Assembly: GCF_032362555.1 (NCBI RefSeq)
Contig: NC_083525.1
Coordinates: forward strand, 2,465,501 to 2,529,500
Source: Amyelois transitella
Taxonomy: Eukaryota; Arthropoda; Insecta; Lepidoptera; Pyralidae
DNA: 64,000 bases
Direction of reading: 5' to 3'
Numbering within the stretch: position 1 is the stretch's first letter; the number at the start of each line of letters is the position of its first letter. Below, piece after piece: positions 1 to 12,898 of this stretch. Position numbers and translations under genes: made by a program. Under the pieces are notes generated by a model. The model ran no database searches, was not told the origin of the DNA, and saw nothing but the letters and a program-made list of their open reading frames with translations.

Positions 1-99
1 CAAACATGACATAACAGTTATACGATAAACATTTTATAATTAACTTTCCCCGGCAAATGTCGTTTTGCCATATAAATAATTTCTAGTTTAAAAAAATAT

Positions 100-245
100 A
101 TTATGGGTGGACAACCCTTATCACTAAGGGGTATGAAAAATAGATGTTGGCCGATTCTCACACCTGCTCAATATGCACAAAATTTCATGAGAATCGGTCA
201 AGCCGTTTCGGAGGAGTAACATTGCGACACGAGAATTTTATATAG
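100..245 (+). repeat. Retroelement 3' tail fragment
   Basis: Contains the recognisable AAATTTCATGAGAATCGGTC, then CAAGCCGTTTCGGAGGAGTA wording common to the 3' end of many lepidopteran non-LTR elements. Related copies lie at 30897-31104, 36435-36520 and 55468-55660. Confidence 0.6.
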
Positions 246-1344
246 GTATAAGACTATATATTATGTACTTGTGTGTCTAATAACTGAGCATTACATTAGT
301 CCAAAAGCGATGGTTCAATTGCTTATTTCCAGCTGGCAAAAGACGTCTTTTAAATAAGAAAAGAAAAGTATGAGCTGGTTCTTGTATTAATTCAACGTCG
401 ATCACATGATCATTTTTTTGGAAGATTACTGATTTACCAATAAGTTACCAACTACTCGTCACTTTCTACTCATCACTATTTTCTTCCAAAAAATGGCAGA
501 TATCGCGGTGACAATAAATGAAATGTATTGTCACCAATTTGCGTTATACAAACAGGCACATTAGTTATTTCACTAAACACCGACAGTGGGCGACAGTGTG
601 GGCGTACAATCGGACCCACGTTCACTGTTGGTCCACCCACGTTACTTGCATTTCTAATTTTCTCAGTTCTCTCTGAATTATATACAATGCTTTTCGGATT
701 TCACTCTTCGTTTTCAATAACGAAATAAAACTTGCAATCATAAGGGTACTACTACATTTCGTATATATATTTTGTTGAAACTCGCTGTTCTTTTATCTAT
801 GGCCTTTATTTTATTTTTGCTGTTATTCTCATTAACTGTTTGATATCTGTTTTGTTCTTGATTAACTTTATTGCGGATTGTTTTTTTTTCTTTTCATTAT
901 TTCCATCTCCTATATTATAATAAAAAAAATAATAATAATTTAGGTGTCTTAAATTGGAATACCAATAGGTAATATCAATGAACCACTGGATAAAATATCA
1001 CAGTGTCTACAATAACATCGGTTGGTAATTATAATGCCGTAAGATATAAATTGTAACTGAACAAAATATACTAAACTTTTTAATACGGTGCATAAAACTG
1101 TCGACGTAGAAAAATTGCACGTTGCACACACGTTCGTTATCGAAAGTTATAACAGTTATTTTGCAATAAGCCATCGCCATAGCGACCGCAATCGTGTAAC
1201 CTTGGTAAATGAAAATTGATAACAAAAAGAAATTCCACTGCGTTTCAAGCGTCGAAATCGGTTTGTAAACTCTTTCAGTACTGAAGATATATTTTTTTTT
1301 AATTTTGTTTATACAGAGTTGTTTTGTTGACATGTTTGACTAGT

Positions 1345-1640
1345 AAAGATTTCCCGGAGGCGTAGACATCTTTCCACTTGATCCATGCATCCTTATTTTG
1401 CATCGTTCACGTTGATAACTTTCTTCATGCTCGTCAGTGTAGGGCATCTCTCCGATTTGCATCATCATGTGTGTGTTCGTCTAGGCCGTTCACTTTCAAC
1501 AGTCCCATTCACATTCTTTCTGTATATTTGCTTTCATTCGTCCTCTCCTTATAACTAAACAGTCTGAGCATTCCCTTTTCATTTCTCTATACCTTCTTTA
1601 CAATACAGCAATCCCTTGTCACACTCTTCATTATCCTGAT
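1345..1640 (-). mobile_element. Decayed LINE 3' fragment
   Basis: Divergent copy of the LINE seen at 47665-47965: TTTCCCGGAGGCGTAGACAT, CTTTCCACTTG, GATAACTTTCTTCATGC. No TATG tail remains. Confidence 0.5.
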
Positions 1641-2889
1641 ATCAGTTTAATAAAACTAAATCAGCGATGTTAGAAATAGTGGCGATAAAGATTAAAGAAT
1701 TAAAATGTTATTTGCGATATTTATGTAATTGGTTTTATTGAACATACATACTTATCACTTTATCCCTTACAGGGCAGACAGAGCCAACAGTTAGTTGTAA
1801 GACCACGCTCAGCTGTAGGGCTTAATGAAATGTTGTTTTTTTATAGATATCACAATTTCAAATCTATTCTCAAACACGGCCTGACCGATTTGGCTGCTCT
1901 TTTCACTAATGCACACAATAAGAATAACACACTTTCCATATGCTATTAAGTTCATGGTTTTTCTTATCAAAATCAATTACGGTTCTTACACTAAGGTATT
2001 TATTGTTTCATAATTCGTCATTGCTTTTAAAACACACATTCTTGTGTTATGAATAATTTAGGTGAGGCTTTAAGTTTAGGTCCGTTAATCATCATGAAAA
2101 TTCTTATTTTTCATTCAGATCAAGAGTAAGCTTTTGTAAATCAATAACATGAAGCTTTGGAAGATGTTATATTATTTCAAATGAAGACTGTATTAAATAA
2201 ATCTGCAGTTCAATCACTCGTAATCAGTGTAACTAGAATTGTCCCTGCTGTGGCGCCATACATTCAATTTAAAGTTCATTTATGCTGTCATCGATGCTGT
2301 CATCCAAATTTATAAATAATCTCGGTGCACAATCAATGGTGACAAATTCTGTTTGTAAGCGTTAGCGTCACTTTCAATAGAATTTTGGTATTACGTTTTT
2401 AGTTTTAATAACAATATCAATTGATAAATCAATATTGGAAGACATCAATTTGGTAGGATATATCGAAGATTGTTCCAAGTGTAAAGTTTTGTGAAAAATT
2501 TGTCTGAAACGGCTTAACTGAAATTCATAATTCAAAAACCATTTTCCATTTCCACATTGCTCTTCATGCGAATTTAATCAATTGCTTTGTCGTACTTAAA
2601 ATGCATAAACTGTTTTGAAAAAGAAATACTATTGTCTGGAATGACTGGCACAATAAGCATCTTTGATTGCAACATCCTTCAATTCTTAACACCGCATATC
2701 CGCTCGATGTAGTAGGGTTTTCGTATTTTTTGCGAGTTGTTCAATCGTTAACTACAAAATGCTAGTCATTATTTTAACCCAAAACATTGGTGCTGAGGCT
2801 TACAAAGGTTATCAGACTGTTGTGTGGGTATTCGTGGAAGCGGATGAGTCTTCGAAGTTTTTTGTGTCTCCGCTGTTAATCGTGCAGTC

Positions 2890-3535
2890 TCGGTGTCGCA
2901 TGTCGGGGCGCCAGATGAGGTAAACACGAGTACGCACGCGCCTGCTGACGTTGCACAATTCACGGCGGCCCTACTAGCGACATGGGAGACTCGGTTCAGA
3001 CGCGGCCCCCTCGCCGGCGCCCGCCCCCCGCGACCCGCGACTCCCGCCGGCGCCGCGCCTTCAGTCGCTCCGCAGCTGCCGCGCGCGTCCGTCGCATACT
3101 CCATGCGACTCCGTTGTCCCTCTACCGTAATATGGATATACAGCACACCCGCGCTCTTATCATCATCAAGTTCTCATATTTGTGGTTTCGCGAAGTATTC
3201 GACAAATATAAATGGATTATATTGTAAAGTGCCACAGACGATTAGTACTATAAGGTTCGCATTGGTGTTTGTAAAAAGGCATTCATGGCGCGCCGACGTG
3301 TGCGGCACATGGCTTCATAAAAATATGTTGCTGGTGTAATATTACACTTGAATTCACTACTGGCTGGTCTATTTGGAGAAAAGGATGTAAATGGTGTAGT
3401 TTTGATCATGTAAAGTTCAAGTTGTCTCTAATATTGAATATGAGTGTCGCGACGGCATGGCGCACTCGTGGCGTCTACGTCCGCGGTCCACGCTACGTTA
3501 TGGCGGGTTTTAGTTTCAATCTGCCCGTTTACTGT
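2890..3535. promoter_or_regulatory. CpG-dense GC-rich block, possible promoter
   Basis: Two GC-rich islands (about 2890-3110 and 3280-3520) in an AT-rich region, with many CG dinucleotides. Several overlapping frames are open, as expected of GC-rich DNA and not of a gene. It could be the distal promoter or first non-coding exon of MTMR, or of a gene outside the window. Inference. Confidence 0.3.
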
Positions 3536-3539
3536 AGGA

Positions 3540-6500
3540 ATGTCTAGCGGTTTTATACATTCGAGAGCTCATAAAATCGACGTGTTACATTAATGTTTAA
3601 CTTTAAACGGTTACTTTAAAAATGAATAACTTCTACCAACTTACCTTAATTTTTTAAGTGGCTCAAAATGTTAACTAACTTTGTGTTCTACCGATTTTTA
3701 TAGCAATCGTGATGCTTTGTTCAAAGTACGATTTCGTCCGAGGTCACTGGCTCAACAAAACATTGCCTAATCACTTTGCCTCAATGAATGAATCGCTTGC
3801 CTTTAGTCACGATTAAAGTAAGATCTCTAACTTTATCATTGTCTAGGATTTCCTAGGTCGTTCTGCTTCTAATATAATATTAATTAACCAATTGACATCT
3901 ATATCAGGTGTAATTGTTTTAAAAAATGGCGAGCATACTTTGCGCTTTTTTATTCTGTCACGTCAATACACACTGCCTGAGCAGGTTATGATGCATGTAC
4001 AAGATGTGTGCATGTGTAGGTGTTGTCATAGTGCAAAGTGTGGCAATATATCTAACAAGTACCTCTACATAGTAGGGCCCTAGGCGTGGCTAGAGACATT
4101 CTCTTGATAGTTGACTTCCTGGTTTCTACCGGTTACATGTTTCCTATTGTTTTATGTAATTGTATAAAATAATATTTTTTTTAATTTGACTTAATTATTT
4201 TATTTTTGGTAAGCATTAGATATTTATTATTGTAAGTTCAAGCATACGGGGTTGACTTGGAAACATCTTAGTCTTAATAGTACATTCTTATTAGAGTGGA
4301 TAGAAAATTTGTCATGAGATTTTCTTGCTGTCGAAAATCAGAATTCGGAAAACAGTTAAAAAAAAAATTCTCTCTAGAATCTTTTAAAAAAATCTGATGT
4401 AGGTACCCTCATTTCATTGAGTTAAAGGTTATGCAACGGGATTCTGCCACGTGGCCATATCATGATTTGTGCGCATGCCCGTGCAAAAGATCTATGAACT
4501 TGCTCTAAATTTCCAGCACGTTTTAGATTTCTAGAAAAAACCTTTAATAAATTTAAATAAAAATCTGCAGGATCACGACAACACCACTAACAAAATTTAA
4601 GTTAGGTATCTGGTAATTATGCTAGGAATCTAAATCGGCATAATTTATTCTTATAAGAACATATATTCCAAACAATAAAATACATATAAGAATGGGTAAT
4701 ATGGCAAAAAGATCCCATAAAATATAGACGCTGGTAATCCTAACATTACTACAACTTAATACAATTAGTAGATTGCCACGTGGTGTCTAGCCTTTATGCG
4801 CATGTCCACAAATAACAGCTGTGTCTAGAAAATCGTTACCAACGTCTAACGCGTTCATTTTCGCATAATGCACATCTTTAATGATATTTGGGTTATTATA
4901 ATTTCAGTCATTATTACCACTGTCCCTTACGATTCAATCTTATTTCACTAAACGCGGCCTAACAACCCATTAAATGGATTACTTATTTGTACATGACCTT
5001 TCTTTTACTAGGCGTTAATGTGATTCAGTAGTTCTTTTTTATGATTTAATGACTTACTTCATTTTTCATGTTCCAAATTTATCTTATCTTAACAATCTTT
5101 GTACACACAACATGGCCCACTTTAATAAGATTACGATAATGATAAAAATTAAAATAATTGTTTATGGTTATCTTATATAGTTTGTACACCATATTTTACT
5201 TGAATTTCTTAACAACTTAAACTTAAAATCTTGGAAAATTAATCTGTGATATATTTAACAAATAAGTTTATTTATATGTATGTAGCAAATAGATTATAAT
5301 AAAAAATTGTACTTTAAATTTATGACAGTCATGAATCATGATATCTCTTCGTAGTAACAATGTATACACCTAGTTTATTGTCTTCAGGTATCCATTGATT
5401 TAATTTGGTTGCTATTGAGTGCATTACCATATTATTGATCAAACTATCTGCATATTCATTGTCATTAAAGATTTTAGCCTTCACAGTTACTAAGTAAATT
5501 TACCATTGTAATTTTGATAAAATTCAAGTTCTTATCACTGTATTTTTAGGGCATAGTTCCATCAAGAGTCGTCATTATCTCGTGATATTAGCAGCCTATT
5601 TAAAAAAATATATATTATCTGTTTACAAGTTTGCAAATTACACAATGTGACATACTATTTTTAATCACATTAAGGCTATTGTATGTTTTGTTTGACCTTA
5701 AACGTTGCCAAATTATTTACAGTAGTACTTTTATCATCTTTCACGTGATTTATTTTGATTTGTAGTATGAAACGCTTTTCACTTGTGCTGTGATCGTGTG
5801 CCGTGCCAAGACTTTCTCCCAAAGTATCAATTTCAATTTCAATAAATTATATAAAGCTAGTTTGTTATAAATCAGATTTGATCATAAGCAAAGGCTATCG
5901 GGACGTGGCATTGTGGTTCATAAAACCAAATGGGAATTCACTTGATTTACGATACCACACCACGTTTATTTGACGTAGTTCTCGATTTATTGTCAGAAAG
6001 GTGCGACCTATATAAGATAAGAAAGCAGCTTGGCTATAAAAGGCAATAGTGCCTTCGCCGAGATCTAGCTACGTAACAAATATTTCATTATGTATCATAC
6101 TTTCATAAACTATCTCCGTTCTTTACCAGTTCTCATGTTTTGGTGATACTATTTCGGCCTTGCCTTGTTGTATTCAAACGACCTTGCCATCAGCGAATGT
6201 CCGTTCTACGTCCGTATCAATTATAGAATCTCAATCTAGCTCTGCAATACTACTGACATTTAGCAGGCCGTGAGACTACTTTCCAGAGTTAATTAGAATC
6301 AGTCGTTCTGCGTTTTATGGCTGATGCGGAAATGTCTTATTTATACGTCGGCCGTATTAATGTTATTTCATCTCATTTTCACGTTTGTGGAAAATGTGCA
6401 GCTCAAAATGCAGCTAATTAAATGGATATTTCAATTTATTTGTTGTTCCTTTTGTTCCAAGAAGTAAATCAAAGACACATCAGCAGTGTTGTCATAATAT

Positions 6501-9500
6501 TAACTGTTCCATCAAAAAGTGTTTTTTGTAGGAGTACTGGGGGTAATAGTTTTATACAAGTTTCTTTCATAGCGAACACTTTCTAACAATCAGTATTGGT
6601 TACTTCACAGAAATCCGTCAGTTTTGTGGTGCACATAGTGGTGGACATGCGCGTCTAACCGCCTTTTCCTTTATACTTATATATTAAGATTGTTCTTAGT
6701 TCCAAGATCAATCATGAAAACTTTTAAGTCACTTTTGCATTCACTGGCATAATGGTATGCGTTGCAGTCGGGCGAAGGTCATGGTCGGCCCCGGCGCCGT
6801 GTGTCGCTCGCCATCACATGACTACGATACGTGTATCCACGTCATTGGTTGTTCGCACTGAGCTTCAAGTATGTGCGATCGTATACGTGTGAACGTCAAA
6901 TTTGTACCACACTTAGATATTGAACTTTGTTGTTAGTCGGCTTGAGTTTACAATCTTTTAAATTTGTTTGATGTTACTATGCTTGTTGATGTAACCAACA
7001 GTTCTCGTATTTTGAGACGAGTCACTGGACTCATAACATAACTTTAGTAATTAGAGAAGTGTCTGATATAACGGCAGCTATTTAAGCCGGTACTACGCCC
7101 TGTAATTTGAATCCCAGCACATCAGTCAGAACATAAATTTTTATTTCGCCAATCAGACAATATTATTGTGTGCCGCGTGTTATTTTCTTGTTGACAGGTC
7201 GATTTATATGTAATTATCTATATCACAGTTAAGTTAAGGAACCCTTTCTTTTTCTGGATTTTCAAGTTTTTTTTAAACGATTCTGCGACGTAGAGACATA
7301 TATCTATGTTTGTACAAAAAATACAAATATTATTGTTATATCTGTATGGTAACAAAGGGCGTCGAAACTCTCATTTCGCAAGGTTGTTCATTTCAGGTGA
7401 TTCCTAAGGCTTTGCCCTGCTAGCACATAAAACAAGTAGGTATACCTACCTGCCTGAAAAAATTGTTGACGTAAGAACGAGCACAATACATTGTTAAATA
7501 TGTACATATGTCACATTTTTAAAATGAACTACAAGGCGGATAATACAGTAACTGGACATTTACTTTAAGATAAATTTATGTATGTTAACAAAATTAAATC
7601 TCTTATCGCTATCTAAGGCCACTAAAAGTTCATGATCTTTGTTTATTTTCTAGTTTTAATTTTCTGTATTATTACATAATTTTGACTAAATAATGTTTTC
7701 ATAGCCGTTTGGTTCCCGGGCACTTTAGAATCCCTTTCCCGTGGATGTCATACAACCGACTAAAGGGAATAAGATGATTAATTTAGGGCAAGCTTCCGTG
7801 CGAGGCTGATTGTAAGGGCCAATCAAAGGCTTTTAAAGTTTACAACTTTTTTTTGTCACTATTTTTAAATCTATCTTAAACCAACCTGGAATTTGATTCT
7901 TTAGCTCCTTCCAGTCGTAAGAGATAAAGACAAGACGTGTAAATATGTAAGTACAATGTACGGTTTGTAGTTTTTTTTTCAATTATCTGTCTTTATTACA
8001 TCATTATGTTTATAATGATAGGATCGCGAACAATTAAACTCTCCATAATGAGACATACGAATGATCTATGTCGCACATTTCCTTCTTATTGCTTATTCAA
8101 TATCAAATTCCGATACCGTAATAGCCATAATGTTGCATTATAAAGCTAATTATCACGGATCTAAATCATGCACAGTTCAGTCCACTTCTAAGACATGTAA
8201 ACAAGTATCAAGGATGTCTGTCCTGGTTTTTTGGTTGTAAAAAAAATGTTTATCCAACTTGTTTCTCATACATGCTTCAGCTGATTGAGTCGGTAGTTGG
8301 TTGAAACTGAAATATAATATTACTACTTTTTGTTGATTTATCAAATTTTTTATCACTCTGGTATAAAATTCGTTATAACTAGTAAAATATGCTTCGAATT
8401 TACTCTTTATCTTTGCTGTGTATTATTCCACCTCTCATCAAAATTTGCCAATATCATTATGAAATTGAAAGTATGAGTATGAGATTGAAAATGATAATCA
8501 AACCTCCAAGAGTTAACTATTTGTAGAGCTTTTGTCTGGAACTATCCACAGACTTATACCTATCCTATTCTGCCGGAAACCGCATATCTAACTTGATCAT
8601 ATCAAATATCTGCATAAAAAAAAACAAATACAGCTCTATGCCATTCATGCGTTCCTAGTATATCACGATTCTAATGCCGACAAAAAGTAGACGCCGCCAA
8701 TCTACGTCTGTGGCGCTCGTGAGAACGACCTTCTCTCTGCACACTCGTAACATGCGGGTTGGCTAAATACATTGAACATTTCGTTCACTCGGATTGGTGA
8801 TGTGGCATGTGAAGCAACCAATGGACATTTAACGGCTGTGGCTGCACATTTTGAATACCATGTCTGTAAAAGGAAAAGTGACTGCTTTATTACTGATGGT
8901 CGGTCAGTGTATCTTTATAAATAATGTTATTGAATTTAAATATCTATCTATCAAGGCGCAGTAGAAACTATTGAATCAAATGAAACTTACGCTTACGGTT
9001 TGGGTAACCGCTAAGAAATATTTCAATAGGTATTTTAGAATAGGCCAGGCATATTACAACAAGCATCTAATACACCAGTTTCCTAATGAATTATATTCGT
9101 ATCGCCAACCATTCCGCATTTTCCTTTGCTTTCAAAATCGTGTACTAATTATTCATTAGCGTCATTCTTGTTCCTTGTTGCACTGAAATCTTTTACGTTG
9201 AGAAACATTTACGTGATTAATGCGAAACTCTCAACCGTAATATCTTCCTGGTTATTGCATTTTATATTTTCTATATCATATTATACTGATATACTTTGCA
9301 TGTCAATTCATAAGATCGTGTTACATGCAACCGTAAAATAAACCGCAACATATAATTTTGCACGATCATTAATGGATTTTCTATATGCGACACTCTGTAT
9401 CTGTTGTCTAAGAGCGAATTTTGAAGGAAGTCCATCTTGTTTTGTGATGTTAACATCTGGGCCGGAGGTAATGTGAGAATGTTGGCGAACGGGCGACAGT

Positions 9501-10410
9501 GTACGCAGTTGCGGTCCCGGAATACGATACGTGTGCTTTGTACCCTCTATCGATTTCATCATATTCAAGTATTTCTAATAAATTGAAAAGATTGGCTGTA
9601 TTTCTTAGTCCTATGTTCTCTATTGCTGTCTGTGCTATTTGCATCAATGGATTTAAGTTCTTTGTCGTCTTCATCAAATTAAAATTGTGTTTCTTCGTCG
9701 CATTTTCACTGTTATGTGAGATACGGCAAGAATAATGTACTGTCCAATACAGACACCCCACAGAAGGAGTCTTTCAAAATTTCTAAATCTTACCATTTTC
9801 CTTCGCATCTAATAGTAACTTTCATACATGCATTGTTACATAAGTTATTGAGATTTAAATACCACTACCCACGATCGATGCCACTAATACTTAAAATTTT
9901 ACAAACATTGCACAACTTTTATGCAGGAAATATATGTCATATTCATATACATAACTAACATTACTTAATACGTGTGTTCAGAGTCCATGGATATTTAACT
10001 TCGACCTTGTACAATATTTTTATGGTAAAAAATTTATATTTAAGTGATATTTTGAAATGCTTAAGTTTTTAAAAGTACACATACAGCAATATTCATAAAG
10101 GTAAACAAAGAAATATATTTACTGCTGCAAATGTATAAATTCATTTCGAGTTGACGATTAATTGGCATTTTGCTTGCTTACGATTGCTTTCACTGGACAT
10201 GCAAGAATGAAGACTAGGACAATATAAATTAGCAGATGTAACACTCGGTGGACTGCGATGGCCGCATTCCGCATAGTGCCTTCTATTCCGAAAGTAGAGC
10301 AAGCATCCGTCGAGTGCCTATAAGATTCGCCTTGCTACGTGATACCACCTCTTACTTCGTGACAACGTCTTTTATTTAATTTACTGGTGGATAAACATAT
10401 AAATTTTGTT
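3540..10410. other. AT-rich sequence without recognised gene
   Basis: No convincing ORF. A smaller CG-rich patch lies at about 6770-6870 and another at about 8690-8860 with CCAAT/ATTGG boxes. One SINE-like repeat at 7708. The rest shows nothing I can name. Confidence 0.35.
7708..7835 (+). repeat. Diverged SINE-like repeat
   Basis: GGTTCCCGGGCAC, CCCGTGGATGTCATACAACC, CGACTAAAGG, AGGCTGATTGTAAGGGCC: related wording to the TATG-tailed SINE head but a different body, probably another family. Confidence 0.5.
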
Positions 10411-10416
10411 TACCAG

Positions 10417-10475
10417 TAAAATAGCAATTATACTCGGATTGAAGAGACTTCAATCCGAGTATAATTGCTATTTTA
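10417..10475. repeat. Perfect 28-bp inverted repeat with 3-nt loop
   Basis: Arms 10417-10444 and 10448-10475 are exactly complementary; the loop is AGA. An outer imperfect pair TTTACTGGT / ACCAGTAAA partly overlaps the left arm. The loop is too small for a microRNA precursor; a foldback or a replication-made palindrome is more likely. Confidence 0.9.
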
Positions 10476-10883
10476 GATAGATAAATTCCGAACGTTGTGT
10501 CTTAAGGGTTTCCTTTTGATATCTTAAGACTTTTTGTGTTATTTTTTATTTGTATACAAAATTATTATGCATTCTGTTCAGGCAAGTCATTGAGCAAAGT
10601 GCATCGATCGAATAAATAGCAACTTAAGATTCATGAATGAAATCCTGCCTATTGTTTACAGCATATTAATATTCCCAATGTACTAGTTTTGTATGACTTT
10701 TTGACTTCCATATGTTTTTTTAGCTATTTTTATTCCACTTCTGTGGGTTTCCAACAATGGCCTAGAAAGTTACAGGTTTTTTTTTGGTTTATCGTTCTTG
10801 TTGTGCAAAAAATATAATCAAAGCGAGGCCGGACAAAGAACAGTCAAAAATTTGGTAGGTTCCTCTTAGAGTGTTAGAGATAA

Positions 10884-11183
10884 TTAAGAAATTCTTGTGC
10901 TAATTCGTGGCTTAAAACATCCTACAATGTTATTGTTTTCATTCCACCTGCACATAAACAAACGCATTTCTTTGTTCGAATTTTGTTTTGGTTTATTTAG
11001 AGATTGTGATTCATCATTATCTTCCTGAACTTGGACTTTCATTGGACAATAAACACAAGGAAAAGCCGCCTTCGTCTCAGCTACTGATTCACATTTGTTT
11101 TCACATTCAATGGTATCAGTGTCTGGCGGTGTAGTATCGTTTATCTCACCATCAATACATGTCACTGTTTTTGTTGATACCAT
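10884..11183 (-). CDS. Possible small protein or exon, 99 aa
   Basis: Open frame with ATG at 11183. Composition is acidic and Thr/Asn/Glu-rich with six Cys (IECENKCESVAE, FPCVYCPMK, LFMCRW), unlike chance ORFs here, which are Ile/Phe/Tyr-rich. No splice partner, promoter or family recognised; it may be a piece of an old transposon. Low certainty. Confidence 0.2.
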   Translation of the reverse strand: MVSTKTVTCIDGEINDTTPPDTDTIECENKCESVAETKAAFPCVYCPMKVQVQEDNDESQSLNKPKQNSNKEMRLFMCRWNENNNIVGCFKPRISTRIS

Positions 11184-11369
11184 TGTTGTTCTCTTGTTAT
11201 GACTATCCTTGTTATATCTGATGAATGGTATGTTGCTTTAATTACTGTTTTATGACATATATATAGATCAAATTGCAATTTGTGCGTCGGTGGTCGAAAC
11301 AATAATAATCGATTTTAACTTTATACACATATGGAGTCACAGGTTCATATTCCACCGCAGCTATGCAAT

Positions 11370-11480
11370 GACTCTTTTCTGAATTATGTACATTAGTTTG
11401 AGTGCTAACCGATGCTCTTATGGTGAGGAAATATAGTGGAAGGAGGAAGAAGCCTGTATATTTAGGCAACTGAATGTGTA
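11370..11480 (-). repeat. Dispersed repeat, family also at 34078-34225
   Basis: Contains, on the minus strand, GTTGCCTAAATATACAGGC, AAGAGCATCGGTTAGCACTC and AAACTAATGTACATAATTC; the 34-kb copy is in the opposite orientation. Confidence 0.6.
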
Positions 11481-11484
11481 ACCA

Positions 11485-11640
11485 TGATCCAAAACGGGTC
11501 AGGTTATCTGCTTAAGTTGCGGAGGTCTGATGGGAGTCGCTTCGTGTAAAAACTTGACCCATCTATTCCTGGATCATAGTCAAAATGGCACACCCCGGGC
11601 ACCTCTCCAGAGAGGAGAGGATATAACCGGGACTAACGCC
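11485..11640 (+). repeat. Dispersed repeat, unknown family
   Basis: GGTCAGGTTATCTGCTTAAG, GTTGCGGAGGTCTGATGGG, CCTGGATCATAGTCAAAATG, CACCTCTCCAGAGAGGAGAG. It looks like a retroelement segment known to me from other lepidopteran DNA, but I cannot name the family. Confidence 0.45.
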
Positions 11641-12751
11641 AGGTAGAAGATTTGAGAAAATCCTTCTTTAGCAGTGACTTATACACTAGAGCTTCTTCCG
11701 CATTATAAACCGTGTTCCCCGTTTGTTTCAATGCAATTACATTAATTTTTGTATGTGTGTTGCTTAAAGTGTAATGACCTGGAATCGGCAAATAATGCAA
11801 TTTGTTCCGATCGCTGTGTGGGGTAGTAAACAAAAGATTAACAACGTAAACACCGAGAACGAAGTTCAATGTGCAGTGTTTTCTTGTGGCCTGTTGCGTA
11901 ACTGTTTTATACATTGATTTGAAGGAGTATTGAAAATGAATTGATTCTCGTTAGCGTACAATAGAGGTTAATAAATAAAATCTTTTTTATTTTTCTTCAT
12001 ATATAATTACTGAAAGGAAAACAAATTCAACACGGTCGAAATGACAACAATTACGTTTCGCCCTATATACTTTTATCCAAAAGTTGGCATTATTAGCGAC
12101 TTTTTGAGGTTGTGTGTTCCTAAAAATACTTTCTGCATATTTGCCGTCATCACGGTAACAATAAAAGTATTTAAAACAGTACAAATATTACATTAGACTA
12201 AAGACCAGTACAGTTGAACAAACAGCAACATATTGTTATGATTGACGTCAAAAGCTAATTTTGTGTGTATTCACATTGGATCATTCGATGATAAATAATA
12301 TTTACATTTGACTGTATCTTACCATGGATACCATGGGAACTTCAATAAAATCACAATGTTGTGTGATATCTATGTGAATATATCACAAAACAATGACAAC
12401 ACGGCAGTGTAGTGATGTGGAAACGATAAATTGTGACGCATTAATTTTATGGATGCAAGATCTTACTATATATACTTCCCTGTTAATTGGGTAATCCTGT
12501 GGGTTTGTCAATGTTTCCATGCCACTACTTTGTCATAACATGAAACATTCAATTTCAGATAATTTACACCTCTACGGTCCCGTTGTTACTAAAACTGTAG
12601 ACATAAGATGGAACGTAACAAATCGAAAATGTATCGATGGTGTGTGCTTCCTAAAACAGTGATGTAATATATTTCTAGTGTTAGTGCCCAAAGTCTGATC
12701 TTTAGACTGCGTTAAGTTATTTATTATAGATAGTTTTATATAGTGTGGATT

Positions 12752-12898
12752 ATGCTGATCAATACTTATTTGGACACGGAGGATTTCGTGTATTTACATT
12801 ACCCGGAGGATGAACCGCCGCAGACCCAAGGGTGTGGTGCTGGCGCTCGAATGGCGTCCAAGTATCCACCAAGACCACCGTCGCCGGAGTATTCTCAG
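12752..12898 (+). CDS. MTMR4: MTMR exon 1 (start codon)
   Basis: First coding exon, 49 codons, phase 0 at the CAG/GTTTGT donor. The start is the first in-frame ATG, with A at -3. An in-frame ATG at 12851 (MASKYPPR) is an alternative. The N-terminus is acidic and then Pro-rich, upstream of the PH-GRAM domain. A 10-kb intron follows. Confidence 0.7.

Larger units (their letters stand above)
1..2890. other. AT-rich sequence with repeat fragments, no gene seen
   Basis: Holds a retroelement 3' tail (about 100-245), a decayed LINE 3' fragment (about 1345-1640) and a SINE trace (about 1750-1835). Short ORFs have no coding character. Confidence 0.4.

Noticed and set aside
2769..3339. Overlapping ORFs on both strands in the GC-rich block
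   Set aside because: Several frames are open at once because stop codons are rare in GC-rich DNA; Arg/Pro/Ala composition, no domain, no splice structure.
6031..6056. TATA box-like GCTATAAAAGGC followed by a small hairpin
   Set aside because: No initiator, ORF or exon follows at a sensible distance; probably chance in AT-rich DNA.
10417..10475. microRNA precursor
   Set aside because: The 3-nt loop and perfect 28-bp stem do not fit Drosha/Dicer processing of animal precursors.
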